A model generated the notes under the pieces. It ran no database searches. It saw only the letters and a list, made by a program, of their open reading frames with translations, and was not told where the DNA came from. A stretch of 64,000 bases of DNA from Mucilaginibacter sp. UR6-11 (GTDB lineage Bacteria > Bacteroidota > Bacteroidia > Sphingobacteriales > Sphingobacteriaceae): positions 248,001 through 312,000 of the forward strand of contig NZ_JAJIWO010000001.1 in the NCBI RefSeq assembly GCF_020880695.1, in the 5' to 3' direction. The translations under genes and the position numbers were made by a program. Positions within the stretch are counted from its first letter, which is position 1, and each line of letters opens with the position of its first letter. Positions 8,408 through 16,113 of the stretch are shown here, piece after piece.

Positions 8408-9322
8408 ATGGACGCATTAAGCACGGTATTGGAGGCAACTCGGCTCAAAAGCGTTGTCTATAACAAGATCCCTTTGGCGGCTCCCTGGGGATTGGATATT
8501 GTCAAGGACGAAAACTCGCAGTTCTGGCGGCTGGTGAGCGGCAACTGTACGGTTGGCTCACCTGATGGCCGTGTGATCGAAATGAAAGAGGGCGATCTCA
8601 TATTCGTACCTCACGGGAGCGCCCACTGGATAGCCGATAAACCGACGAGCCTGCGTATGCCATCGCCTGAGTTTGTGAAAGCCCTTCGGGCAGGCATCCC
8701 GGTTTTTAATGGTGTCGGAGAGAAAACTGTCCTTATCGCGGGGCATTTTGAATTTGATTACCAGCCGCTGCATCCGTTTTTAAAGGATCTGCCGCCGATT
8801 ATTCATATCAGGCAATATGTTACAGAAAACCAATTATTGGTCAGACAGGTTGCGCAGCTTATGCTGGAAGAACTTAATAATGAAAAGCCTGGAAGCAGTG
8901 TTATGCTGAAGTGTCTGTCCGAAATGATGTTTGTCCATATCATCCGGGCATATTTGGAACAAGCTGCACCCGAAAGTGGTTACCTCTCGGCGTTAAATGA
9001 CCCCAGGATCAGCAAAGCATTGAAATTCATGCAGGACGCACCTCAAAACGATTGGACGTTGGAGTCGCTGGCTTCGGAGATCGGTATGTCGCGCTCTGTT
9101 TTCTTTAACCAGTTCAAAAAATTGGTGCATGAAACACCATTGAGCTACCTCACCAATTGGCGCATCAGGATGGCCCAAAAGCTCCTGGTGACAGACAATA
9201 GTAAGATCTCCGAAATAGCAGCAAAATGCGGCTACCAGTCGGAAGCTGCTTTTAACCGGATCTTTAAATTAAAAAGCGGGCAGACTCCCGCTGTTTACAG
9301 AAAAATAAAATTTTCCCGGTAA
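8408..9322 (+). CDS. AraC family regulator with N-terminal cupin domain
   Basis: A 304-residue regulator of the cupin_6/AraC type. The N-terminal ~130 residues form a cupin ligand domain (for example 'SQFWRLVSGNCTV', 'MKEGDLIFVPHGSAHWIAD'). The C-terminal domain has 'LESLASEIGMSRSVFFNQFKKLV' and 'KISEIAAKCGYQSEAAFNRIFK'. Relatives commonly control short-chain reductases or detoxification genes lying next to them. The ATG at 8408 gives the family-typical N-terminus; the earlier frame start at 8342 would run through the -7 box. It is probably the regulator of the divergent NTF2-like gene. Confidence 0.88.
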   Translation: MDALSTVLEATRLKSVVYNKIPLAAPWGLDIVKDENSQFWRLVSGNCTVGSPDGRVIEMKEGDLIFVPHGSAHWIADKPTSLRMPSPEFVKALRAGIPVFNGVGEKTVLIAGHFEFDYQPLHPFLKDLPPIIHIRQYVTENQLLVRQVAQLMLEELNNEKPGSSVMLKCLSEMMFVHIIRAYLEQAAPESGYLSALNDPRISKALKFMQDAPQNDWTLESLASEIGMSRSVFFNQFKKLVHETPLSYLTNWRIRMAQKLLVTDNSKISEIAAKCGYQSEAAFNRIFKLKSGQTPAVYRKIKFSR

Positions 9323-9459
9323 TTTTCGATGACGCCTTTACGGTATAAACAATATTTTTGTAGTTGGTTGATCTGAATGCAAGCTGAACCATTGACAGCA
9401 GTTTCCGCCGTGGCTGTTCAATGTATGTCATATTTTTATATAAATCCGTGACATAAAAG

Positions 9460-9512
9460 CGCCCCGTATTTTGCTCCTATTGAAAACAGATCAACCAGCA
9501 AAATTCGGGGCG
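9460..9512. repeat. 16-nt inverted repeat (long stem-loop)
   Basis: Arms 9460-9475 and 9497-9512 match as inverted repeats at 15 of 16 positions (CGCCCCG, then ATTTTGCT, against the complement) around a 21-nt loop. It sits between the AraC gene and the terminator of the PRTRC cassette, on the edge of the presumed mobile region. On the plus strand it is followed by AAAAAAC, so it is not a plus-strand terminator. Confidence 0.65.
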
Positions 9513-9520
9513 AAAAAACG

Positions 9521-9539
9521 GGCCCCGCTCTGCGGGGCC
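9521..9539 (-). terminator. Rho-independent terminator of the PRTRC cassette
   Basis: GGCCCCGC (9521-9528) and GCGGGGCC (9532-9539) form a perfect GC-rich stem with a TCT loop. On the minus strand it is followed by CGTTTTTTCG. It lies just after the stop codon of the last cassette gene (9550). Confidence 0.85.
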
Positions 9540-9549
9540 GTCCGGCAAT

Positions 9550-9699
9550 TTAAAGTTCAATAACGATGCCGTCCTGACAATCGGCAGCTTCTGCATTTGC
9601 GTCCGCCAATTCATCGAATACTTTGTTCCCGCCGTTCTCGTCGGTAACTATGATGGCATATTCCGCACCACCATGTGTTTCTATTACTATGTAACTCAT
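9550..9699 (-). CDS. Small hypothetical protein of the PRTRC cassette
   Basis: A 49-residue acidic protein (MSYIVIETHGG to DGIVIEL). The ATG at 9699 overlaps the stop of the preceding gene (9696) by 4 bases, as expected for translational coupling; a longer frame start at 9732 lies inside that gene. It has no recognised domain. It is the last gene of the minus-strand cassette before the terminator. Confidence 0.55.
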   Translation of the reverse strand: MSYIVIETHGGAEYAIIVTDENGGNKVFDELADANAEAADCQDGIVIEL

Positions 9700-9884
9700 A
9701 ACTGTACTAATTTTTGATATAGATCTTGCCAATAAGCTTTGCGTTCTGCATCTGCGTCCTTGTATTTCGGGTCAAGACGTTCGTAATGCCGATAGTCATC
9801 GGCCTGCATGATAGCTAATTGTAAGTTGTCAATTTCCAACTCAAAGCCGTTCAGGTCTGTTATTTTTAATGGCTGATTTTTCAT
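9696..9884 (-). CDS. Small hypothetical protein of the PRTRC cassette
   Basis: A 62-residue protein, MKNQPLKITDLNGFELE at the start and a charged helical second half rich in Tyr, Asp and Lys. The start overlaps the stop of the ThiF-like gene by 4 bases (9881-9884), so it belongs to the same operon. The family is not recognised. Confidence 0.65.
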   Translation of the reverse strand: MKNQPLKITDLNGFELEIDNLQLAIMQADDYRHYERLDPKYKDADAERKAYWQDLYQKLVQL

Positions 9885-10702
9885 GCGACTTTTAATGGCT
9901 GTGTCCTGAAATCTTTCAGGTTCAGAAAGAAACCCCTGTTAAATAATATCCCCTCCCGAAACAATTGCCATAACAGGGATGCCCCTACATTAGCCAATGC
10001 GGAATTGATAAACAAATCCTGTTTGGTCAGGGCTTCCGCTAATGAACAGCTTGGCGTATTATCGGTGGTTTCCGATGCTTTCAATAACTCGCCAAATTCA
10101 TCGGTTACCATCGGCAGGGTTTCTGCGGTGAGGTATTGTTTGGAATCGGGCTGTTTGATTTTACCGATGGTCGACAGGATAACCTGCCCTGTTTCCCTGC
10201 TGTTGCCGAAATCCATGTAATAAAGCGGTTGGCTGCGGCTGTTGCTCATGCGCTTGTTCAGCGTTTTCAGGATGTGTGCAATATCTTCCCTCGCCTGTAC
10301 CGTATCGACACAACCAATGGTAATGGTCGCCCATGCGCTTTCCTTGTTGCCGCTGTAGGTCTTATCATATTTTTCGGTGATTGCTTTCCAGTTCGTACCA
10401 AAAAAACGGTTGATACGGTTAATTAATGCTACGGACTTGGGCAAACCTAATTCAGCGGTGGTAAATAATTGCCTCGCTAAATTAGCCCTGCTGACGGTAT
10501 CATCATCAAACAGTCTGACAAACAGGCCGGGATGGTTTAATGCCACCAATGCCTGGTTCATCCGTGCTAATGCGGTTAAGACCTGACCGCCTGTTCCACC
10601 CGCACCAATCAGGTTAATAGTAACAGGGTTATACGGTTGCAATAATTCCTTATTAACGATATGCACGGCGGTGCGGTTATCATTTGCTTTCGTCTTTTTC
10701 AT
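9881..10702 (-). CDS. PRTRC system ThiF family protein
   Basis: A 273-residue protein of the E1/ThiF/MoeB nucleotide-binding fold. The glycine-rich ATP loop 'NLIGAGGTGGQVLTALARMN' lies near residues 30-50, followed by 'LFDDDTVSRANLARQLF', the family signature that contacts ATP. 'GCVDTVQARE' is the next conserved strand. It lacks a clear catalytic Cys segment and zinc cysteines, as usual for PRTRC ThiF proteins. The PRTRC (ParB-related, ThiF-related) cassette is found on plasmids and integrative elements; its biochemical role is unknown. Its start overlaps the stop of protein B by 4 bases. Confidence 0.85.
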   Translation of the reverse strand: MKKTKANDNRTAVHIVNKELLQPYNPVTINLIGAGGTGGQVLTALARMNQALVALNHPGLFVRLFDDDTVSRANLARQLFTTAELGLPKSVALINRINRFFGTNWKAITEKYDKTYSGNKESAWATITIGCVDTVQAREDIAHILKTLNKRMSNSRSQPLYYMDFGNSRETGQVILSTIGKIKQPDSKQYLTAETLPMVTDEFGELLKASETTDNTPSCSLAEALTKQDLFINSALANVGASLLWQLFREGILFNRGFFLNLKDFRTQPLKVA

Positions 10703-11451
10703 CGGATTAAGTCTTTTAGGGTTCTACCATTTTTGATTAATTCATTCTGCGGGAACTCCCTGCCTGTGCCCACCTGTTCCTGCCATAAAGCGACCAAATT
10801 GCCTTTGCAATGCCGATGGTTGCCGAGTGTATGGGTAAAATAGCTGTTAAAAAAATAGGTTTCCCATTGGGTCATAAACTGCTCCAAATAGGTTTGTCGG
10901 TCGATATTGATGTTAATCGTACCCATACACACGCTTCCATCTTGGGAGAGGTTAAATAAGGGCGCATAATACAATGGCGTATCGATGTTGGGCTTGGCTT
11001 TCCCTTTGAGGGCGAATACCTGTAAGCGCTCTTTGGTGGCTTTCCAAAGCAGGGCGGGTATTTTGGTTCTGCCCGATGGGATGCTTAAACTCTCGCTAAA
11101 AAACAGGTCAACTTCCTGTGGCGGTGTGAACCAAACCGCATAGCCGTTATTTTGGGCATTGACATAAATTAATTTGAGCGGTAAAACGCTCTTACATTGC
11201 AGGTAGGTGGTTTTGAGTTCTTGGGTGGACTGCATCAGCTCACTCAATAGCATCATTTCGGTAATGGATAATGGATGGGCATTAATCGGGTTACCCTGCT
11301 TGCCAATATCGTAGCTTTCCACGTAAATATCGCTTTCTCTGCGCTCGTGGGTTTGGCTTTCCTGTTCGACAGACTGATAAATCAGCAGGGCTTTAACAGG
11401 CAGGTATTGTTCGTTAAATGTTTGGCTCACGTTCTTCATAATCATGGTCAT
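10699..11451 (-). CDS. PRTRC system protein B
   Basis: A 250-residue soluble protein placed directly before the ThiF-like gene, the usual position and size of PRTRC protein B. Segments such as 'GYAVWFTPPQEVDLFFSESLSI' and 'YYAPLFNLSQDGSVCMGTINI' match what is known of that family; no catalytic motif is evident. The start is ambiguous between ATGs at 11451 and 11439, both inside the 3' end of the upstream gene, which suggests translational coupling. Confidence 0.75.
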   Translation of the reverse strand: MTMIMKNVSQTFNEQYLPVKALLIYQSVEQESQTHERRESDIYVESYDIGKQGNPINAHPLSITEMMLLSELMQSTQELKTTYLQCKSVLPLKLIYVNAQNNGYAVWFTPPQEVDLFFSESLSIPSGRTKIPALLWKATKERLQVFALKGKAKPNIDTPLYYAPLFNLSQDGSVCMGTININIDRQTYLEQFMTQWETYFFNSYFTHTLGNHRHCKGNLVALWQEQVGTGREFPQNELIKNGRTLKDLIR

Positions 11452-12517
11452 TTAAAAGCTTGCAAAGCCTGTCCACCAATTCAAACAAGGCTTTCTCGAA
11501 CTGAAAATCGGGTACATTGGCTTCGGGAAATTTGTCAAATTTTTGCAGGTGCATCGGCTCGTCCATATAGGCGATTTCCTGAAAGTTACAGTTTATCGTA
11601 TCAAACAGGGTGTCGGCTAAACAGCCGTCCCCGCTCCAGTAAAAGCTGATGTACTGGTCAGCAGAGATGCGGTCTTCGTCCTCGGGGTAAAGCAGGTCTG
11701 AATGGATATTGTCAAATATCGAACGTTGCGGATAATTGTGATATAACCCCAAAAACTCGGCACCAATGGCTACCCAATCCTTTTCCCAATCATCCACAGG
11801 ACGGAAATTTTCTACTATATGAGCAAAAGTTTCCAGATAATAAGGCTTACGGATTTGCTCATGTAATTTCAATCCTGCGTTGTGCATGGTATAGAGTTCG
11901 TCGAGTTGCTGCCTGCGGTCTTCCTCGTCCTCTTGCTCATCGTTGATCCAATCCTCTATCATTTGGTACTGGCACCCGACATAACTTCCATTTTCCGTAT
12001 AGAACGGTATTTGAACAACCTGATGCAGATAGGCACAAATAGCCAGTAACAGTTCGGCTAACCTTTGTCCCTGACTGCTTTGCAACCAATGCCATAACGG
12101 ACGTACTGGGATATAGTATAAATTCATGCCCGTGTCGTACCTGCTAACAGTCGCTAAAGTGGCCGTATGGGTATCATCGGAAGCGATGAAGCATTCCAGT
12201 TGGCTATCCTTAGCTTTTAACGCTTCGCTGACGACCTGCCATCTTTGGTAGATATGCTGCGGGAATAAGCTATTGTCAGATTGAGGGATGGCCAATCCGT
12301 AATAATTACAGAGGTGGTAAAGGGAGTTTTCAAACTCCCTTTCTGACCTGTCCCTGTTGCCGTCAAAAGCCCAAAACGGTTTAAACTGATGCTTTAGAAA
12401 ACCATTTCGGCTATGCCCTGCGGTGCGCTTCCCAGAGCGTTGCGCCTGACTTCGTTTGCATCGGGCAAGCGGTCTAATTTTTCGACTAACCTGCCGAATC
12501 GCTGTTGCAGTTGCCAT
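11414..12517 (-). CDS. PRTRC-cassette hypothetical protein (5' end in another frame)
   Basis: A 367-residue reading frame in the place where PRTRC cassettes carry protein F or an accessory gene. From about residue 44 ('HQFKPFWAFDGNRDRSEREFE') to the end it looks like a genuine acidic, aromatic-rich soluble protein. The first ~43 residues, by contrast, are basic and low-complexity and lie opposite a better-looking frame (58 codons from an ATG at 12570) that begins 3 bases after the protein C stop. The likely true product starts at 12570 and shifts -1 near 12396-12402, or the two frames are separate genes, or the sequence has an indel. No start codon is present in the long frame between the shift point and the Met codon near 12127. 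Confidence 0.6.
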   Translation of the reverse strand: MATATAIRQVSRKIRPLARCKRSQAQRSGKRTAGHSRNGFLKHQFKPFWAFDGNRDRSEREFENSLYHLCNYYGLAIPQSDNSLFPQHIYQRWQVVSEALKAKDSQLECFIASDDTHTATLATVSRYDTGMNLYYIPVRPLWHWLQSSQGQRLAELLLAICAYLHQVVQIPFYTENGSYVGCQYQMIEDWINDEQEDEEDRRQQLDELYTMHNAGLKLHEQIRKPYYLETFAHIVENFRPVDDWEKDWVAIGAEFLGLYHNYPQRSIFDNIHSDLLYPEDEDRISADQYISFYWSGDGCLADTLFDTINCNFQEIAYMDEPMHLQKFDKFPEANVPDFQFEKALFELVDRLCKLLNDHDYEEREPNI

Positions 12518-12570
12518 ACCTCGTTCTCCTTTCTTACTTTTAATGTTCGTTCTCCCTGTTGCTTTTTCAT
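12394..12570 (-). CDS. Short PRTRC-cassette ORF, probable N-terminus of the next gene
   Basis: An ATG at 12570, following the PRTRC protein C stop after only 3 bases, opens 58 codons: MKKQQGERTLKVRKENEVWQ, then a helical segment 'LVEKLDRLPDANEVRRNALG', ending 'AEMVF' at a TAA (12394-12396). The composition is that of a real coiled, charged protein. The downstream gene continues in the -1 frame across this stop. It may be a separate small protein or the N-terminal part of the downstream product. Confidence 0.55.
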   Translation of the reverse strand: MKKQQGERTLKVRKENEVWQLQQRFGRLVEKLDRLPDANEVRRNALGSAPQGIAEMVF

Positions 12571-12573
12571 GGC

Positions 12574-12789
12574 CTATCCTTTATGCCCCATCGTACTCTC
12601 AAAGCGGTACTGCACTTCATCGTCCTTGATTTCAGGGCCGATGATTTTCGCATTGGTCAGTATGGGGTAATTAGCGGAATAGAAATTCTGTACATCACTT
12701 GCGGTAAATTCCGCACCGGGGTCTGCCAAACGCACCTCCTGTCCGTTCTCTTTGTGCAGAAACACCCTTTTTAATTCATTGACTATCAT
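12574..12789 (-). CDS. PRTRC system protein C
   Basis: A 71-residue protein recognised as PRTRC protein C from its size and the segments 'LKRVFLHKENGQEVRLADPG', 'SDVQNFYSANYPILTNAKI' and 'DEVQYRFESTMGHKG'. It resembles the loop region of a small beta-grasp-like fold, but its function is unknown. It lies 16 bases after protein E in the same operon. Confidence 0.88.
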   Translation of the reverse strand: MIVNELKRVFLHKENGQEVRLADPGAEFTASDVQNFYSANYPILTNAKIIGPEIKDDEVQYRFESTMGHKG

Positions 12790-12805
12790 GTTCGTGGCAT
12801 TAAGG

Positions 12806-13426
12806 TTAAACTTCCTGTAAACTGGCGTACAATTCCTGACGCTTTTCTAATTGCTGCCGTTTGGTTTTTATTTCGTCTGCCTTGTTGGGATATTCTTCCG
12901 CATCGGGTAATTGGGCTATAGCTTCTTTATACTTCATGTCTGTATTCAACTGGCTTACCCTTTGCATGGCTTCGTCATACAGCCGTTGTTTTTCCGCTAA
13001 ATCCTCGGTTTCATCAGGTTGTTCGTCCAAATCGTCATCCACATCGTTGTCAGGTTCTTCGGCGGGTTGGGTAAACAAGCTGTTATCTGTCGCCTTTTTG
13101 GTATTGGCAGGCGTGGTTTTACCATTGGTTTTTTCAGGTTGTTTCTTGGCTTTATCCAGTTCGGCTTGGTAGGCTTCCAAATTGGCGAACAGCTTCACGG
13201 TTTGTTTTACAGGTTCACCGATTTCGCCAAAAAACTGCTCGTCCAGTTCCTGTGGCGTTCCTTTTAACAACATGGGCGGTATGTTTTTGCCCTGTGTTAG
13301 CTTCGGGTTCGGATTAGTTAACAGTACCGATACGGCAACCGTACCAATATCGTTTGACTGGATACTGATTTGCAGGGTGCCATTGATTTGCAAACCTGCT
13401 ATCTGTTCAAAAAAATTCGTTTTCAT
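12806..13426 (-). CDS. PRTRC system protein E
   Basis: A 206-residue protein. The N-terminal ~100 residues ('NFFEQIAGLQINGTLQISI', 'TQGKNIPPMLLKGTPQELDEQFF') match PRTRC protein E. A very acidic linker (about residues 115-150, runs of Asp and Glu) follows, then a helical C-terminus. It lies next to protein C, the conserved order of these cassettes. Function is unknown. Confidence 0.82.
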   Translation of the reverse strand: MKTNFFEQIAGLQINGTLQISIQSNDIGTVAVSVLLTNPNPKLTQGKNIPPMLLKGTPQELDEQFFGEIGEPVKQTVKLFANLEAYQAELDKAKKQPEKTNGKTTPANTKKATDNSLFTQPAEEPDNDVDDDLDEQPDETEDLAEKQRLYDEAMQRVSQLNTDMKYKEAIAQLPDAEEYPNKADEIKTKRQQLEKRQELYASLQEV

Positions 13427-13431
13427 AATTG

Positions 13432-13683
13432 TTAAATTTTAAAGTGTATAAATCCCGCTATGGCAAGCAGGCACAAGCCTGCCAAACCGCAGAGGTTGCC
13501 GATAAAAAGTATCAGCCTTTCCAAAAAAGTAGTGGCCATTGCCTTACCGTAACTGCTATAACTTTGTAAACCTGCCGTACCCCTGCGGTTAAACCTGCGC
13601 CTGCCGATATGGTAGCGTATGAATAGGCAAATGCCTATCAGGCATAAACCGCAGGGAATAGTATAGCTGTGGTGCGTTTTCAT
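13432..13683 (-). CDS. Small membrane protein of the PRTRC region
   Basis: An 83-residue protein with two hydrophobic segments, about residues 8-25 (SYTIPCGLCLIGICLFI) and 55-80 (LILFIGNLCGLAGLCLLAIAG), separated by an Arg-rich loop. It lies 5 bases upstream of protein E in the same direction and so is probably co-transcribed. No family is recognised. Confidence 0.65.
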   Translation of the reverse strand: MKTHHSYTIPCGLCLIGICLFIRYHIGRRRFNRRGTAGLQSYSSYGKAMATTFLERLILFIGNLCGLAGLCLLAIAGFIHFKI

Positions 13684-13684
13684 C

Positions 13685-14056
13685 TTAATTAAATAAAAGT
13701 TCCACAGCTTGTTTGAATTTCAGGTTGGTTTCAGGTCTAATCGCATATTGGGTCAGGACGTGAACCGTAAACATGGCTGAATAACCATCGAACAACTGGT
13801 CGGCGAAAACACCACTGCTCCTGCGTAGGTCTTTCGAGTATCGCTCAGCTCTGCTTTTGATGCCCTCTGCCAATTCAAACCAAAAGTCAACCCCAAAGAG
13901 TTGCTCTTTCCAACTACTGCGTAATTCTTCTTTACTATCCAGTACACTTTCTGTATACTCGTATAAATAGCTGATGAAATCAGGCATTTCGTTTAGCAGT
14001 AAACTGTGCAAAAGCCTTGCTTTCTGCACATTGTTCAACATTTTTAATGGTTGCAT
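13685..14056 (-). CDS. Hypothetical protein of the PRTRC region
   Basis: A 123-residue helical, soluble protein from the ATG at 14056 (MQPLKMLNNVQKARLLHSLL). A longer frame from 14104 would overlap the upstream gene by 26 bases. It has no motif I recognise. It is separated from the downstream membrane-protein gene by one base, consistent with an operon. Confidence 0.6.
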   Translation of the reverse strand: MQPLKMLNNVQKARLLHSLLLNEMPDFISYLYEYTESVLDSKEELRSSWKEQLFGVDFWFELAEGIKSRAERYSKDLRRSSGVFADQLFDGYSAMFTVHVLTQYAIRPETNLKFKQAVELLFN

Positions 14057-14078
14057 AATCTGATTTTTGGGGGCATGG

Positions 14079-14948
14079 CTATACCCATCCCTGTTGTTTA
14101 GCAAATGATTTGATTTCTTTTAAATTGATTTTGTGGCAGCCAACACGGATAAATCGGGCGTTGATTTCAAGGACATCATACAAATTCATCAACTTGTCAG
14201 GACAGTTTTTACAACCGCCGTTTGCGATGGTAGCCAGTACAACACTATAGAACTGTTTGCCGACCACAAGGGGTATTTCCACTCTTTGGGTGGTTTCTAT
14301 GCGTTCAGTTGCTTTATCATAGCGCAAGTAGTCGTAACCGTCTGCCGTTGTGATATAGTTGGTTTGAAATCTACGCCAACGTTTCAGATTGACGTTTTGA
14401 ATACGCAGGGCTTCCGCTTTTTCCCTTTTGGCTTGGGCTTTGCGTAATTGGGTTTCTTTTTGGATGACCTCCTGATATTGGCCGAGGTTCTTAATCTTGC
14501 CCGCCTGTTGCAAAATTTCGGGTATTTCGTAGCCGAAAAAGTCAGCATAGTTTTTTGCCTCACTGAAAATCGCCTGTATTTCCAAAATGTCTTTTTCAGG
14601 CTTACGAGAATTATTCAATCCACCTGCGATGCCTTTTATAATACTGTACCACTTTTCAAATAATTCAGCCGCAGGCCATTCGGGATTAGGGACAGAAATT
14701 TGCTGAATGTGCCTTGATGCCTGCCTGACGAGCGTTACATGCGCCGAGGTTGATTTGCTGTACTTCTTTTGTGTAATTAGTATAGCATGGCCACCGCTGT
14801 CATTATAGACATGCTTGGCTATCAAAAAATGATACCCGTAGGAATAGATATTCTCCTGTTCAAAAAACAGGTTACTGGCTCTTGCCTGTTCCCCGATGCC
14901 ATTTGCCCAATGGTGGGCTACCGTAGCGATATCCCTTGCTCTTTCCAT
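14079..14948 (-). CDS. Hypothetical protein of mobile elements
   Basis: A 289-residue protein. The N-terminal half includes 'NLFFEQENIYSYGYHFLIAKHV' and 'GHAILITQKKYSKSTSAH', a pattern I associate with uncharacterised proteins of phages and integrative elements that act on cell surface- or DNA-processing steps; the role is unknown. The middle has a coiled segment (about 155-190, rich in Gln/Lys/Glu). A CxxC pair 'GCKNCPDKL' sits near residue 245. It lies between ssb and the PRTRC genes. Confidence 0.6.
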   Translation of the reverse strand: MERARDIATVAHHWANGIGEQARASNLFFEQENIYSYGYHFLIAKHVYNDSGGHAILITQKKYSKSTSAHVTLVRQASRHIQQISVPNPEWPAAELFEKWYSIIKGIAGGLNNSRKPEKDILEIQAIFSEAKNYADFFGYEIPEILQQAGKIKNLGQYQEVIQKETQLRKAQAKREKAEALRIQNVNLKRWRRFQTNYITTADGYDYLRYDKATERIETTQRVEIPLVVGKQFYSVVLATIANGGCKNCPDKLMNLYDVLEINARFIRVGCHKINLKEIKSFAKQQGWV

Positions 14949-15030
14949 CTTTTCAATTTTTGCGTTTCAAAACTATTTCGTCAACTCTACTTCAATCGTC
15001 ATTTTGCCGTGTATAAACGGCTCTAAACGT

Positions 15031-15411
15031 TTAATTAAATTGCTTGCTTGGTTTGATGACTTTGTTTTTGTTGCCTGCCTGTGCGGGTTTCCCATCATCT
15101 GTTTTGCCCGATTTGGTCAGCATATTGATCTCGTCGGTTCGGAATTTCAGGCTTGCCATCGGTTCACCATCACGGCTCACCCACGGTTCGGCGGTCATAA
15201 AGCCATGCAATTGCACCAACATCCCTTTGGTTAAATAAGGGGCTATGGCATCCGTGCGCCAATAGGTACAATCCACAAAGGCGGTTTCTTCCTTTTGTTC
15301 GCCCTGTGACTTGTAACGGCGGTTAACGGCGACCCTGAACCCTGTTACATTTTTTTCTTCATTTACTTTTCTTACCGTAGCGTCTGCTACCAATCTCCCT
15401 GTCAGTTCCAT
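15031..15411 (-). CDS. ssb: Single-stranded DNA-binding protein
   Basis: A 126-residue SSB of the OB-fold type that coats single-stranded DNA during replication, repair or conjugation. The fold is clear: 'MELTGRLVADATVRKVNEEKNVTGFRVAVNRRYK', 'FVDCTYWRTDAIAPYLTKGMLVQLHG' and 'RDGEPMASLKFRTDEINML'. The C-terminal tail is short, basic and ends KQFN, lacking the acidic DDDIPF-type tip of chromosomal SSBs, so it is probably an element-encoded copy that does not recruit the host partner set. It is the first gene of the minus-strand PRTRC unit. Confidence 0.9.
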   Translation of the reverse strand: MELTGRLVADATVRKVNEEKNVTGFRVAVNRRYKSQGEQKEETAFVDCTYWRTDAIAPYLTKGMLVQLHGFMTAEPWVSRDGEPMASLKFRTDEINMLTKSGKTDDGKPAQAGNKNKVIKPSKQFN

Positions 15412-15460
15412 GATTTTATTTTTTTATGGTTAAACTTTTTTTTCCTCGCGGGTCCGTCCG

Positions 15461-15617
15461 GGCTTGCCCCTCTATCTGGCCTTTGATAAAGCCCGATACA
15501 AAACCGCAGGGTGGCTCACAAGGCTGCCGGTACGGCACTTTGCATGGCCTTGTGAGACGCCCGAGGATTTTGTCCCTTCGCTGATAGTGTCGCAAAGGCC
15601 AGATAGAGGGGTAAGCC
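15461..15617. repeat. Nested inverted repeats (three levels)
   Basis: The outer arms 15461-15485 and 15593-15617 are inverted repeats matching at 24 of 25 positions; the inner 19 bases of each (from 15467 and to 15611) are perfect. Inside lies a second perfect pair, CTCACAAGGC (15515-15524) and GCCTTGTGAG (15547-15556), and inside that TGCCG (15525-15529) and CGGCA (15533-15537). The whole 157-bp block can fold into one long branched cruciform. Such nested repeats occur at transfer or replication origins and in structured RNAs. Confidence 0.75.
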
Positions 15618-16083
15618 TGTATGAGCATTTTTAGCAACCGATGATAATAGGCATGAAAGTGACAACTGCCCCCGCAGCCTTTGAAGGCACTGAAGGCTGC
15701 GCGCAGGCACCCCGACCATGTGGCGGGGCCTGGTTGGCATTTTCCGTCGGGTTTTCATTTAGCCAGTGCGGAGTGACGTGAATTCATTAAGTATGAATTT
15801 TAGCGGCGCGATGCTATGGTCTTCGCCGGGGCTTTTGCAGCGCAGCGAAAATGCCATAGGCGGCGGTAGGGATCGCAGCGACATCCTCCGCAGGAGATAC
15901 AGCGGAGAGCCCGGGCCGGAGGTACCGCACAAACGTTAAGAAGCGGCTATACAACCAAGGTGATTGTGAATGAAATGATATTAATGGGTAAACCACACAA
16001 TTAAGATGACGGTTATTGTTTTGAGCGCAGTATCGACAAGGATCGATGCTTAGTAGGCACAAATTTGTTGGTAAGAATTAAAC
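15618..16083. other. Non-coding region with further hairpins, possible structured RNA or origin
   Basis: No convincing gene is seen. Additional stems are GCAGCCTT (15674-15681) with AAGGCTGC (15693-15700); CCCCG (15710-15714) with CGGGG (15724-15728) around an inner CCA/TGG; and CTCCGC (15886-15891) with GCGGAG (15902-15907). The 15800-15940 part is GC-rich and resembles the conserved non-coding DNA I associate with Bacteroidota integrative elements, but I cannot name an RNA class. Short minus frames here have skewed composition and no partner genes. Confidence 0.45.
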
Positions 16084-16113
16084 GTGGTAAATTGCGGTAA
16101 CCGGATAATAACG

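Noticed and set aside
15416..16062. Three short minus-strand frames in the spacer after ssb
   Set aside because: Composition is skewed (Pro, Arg, Ser, Leu runs) and they follow inverted-repeat DNA; no family resemblance.
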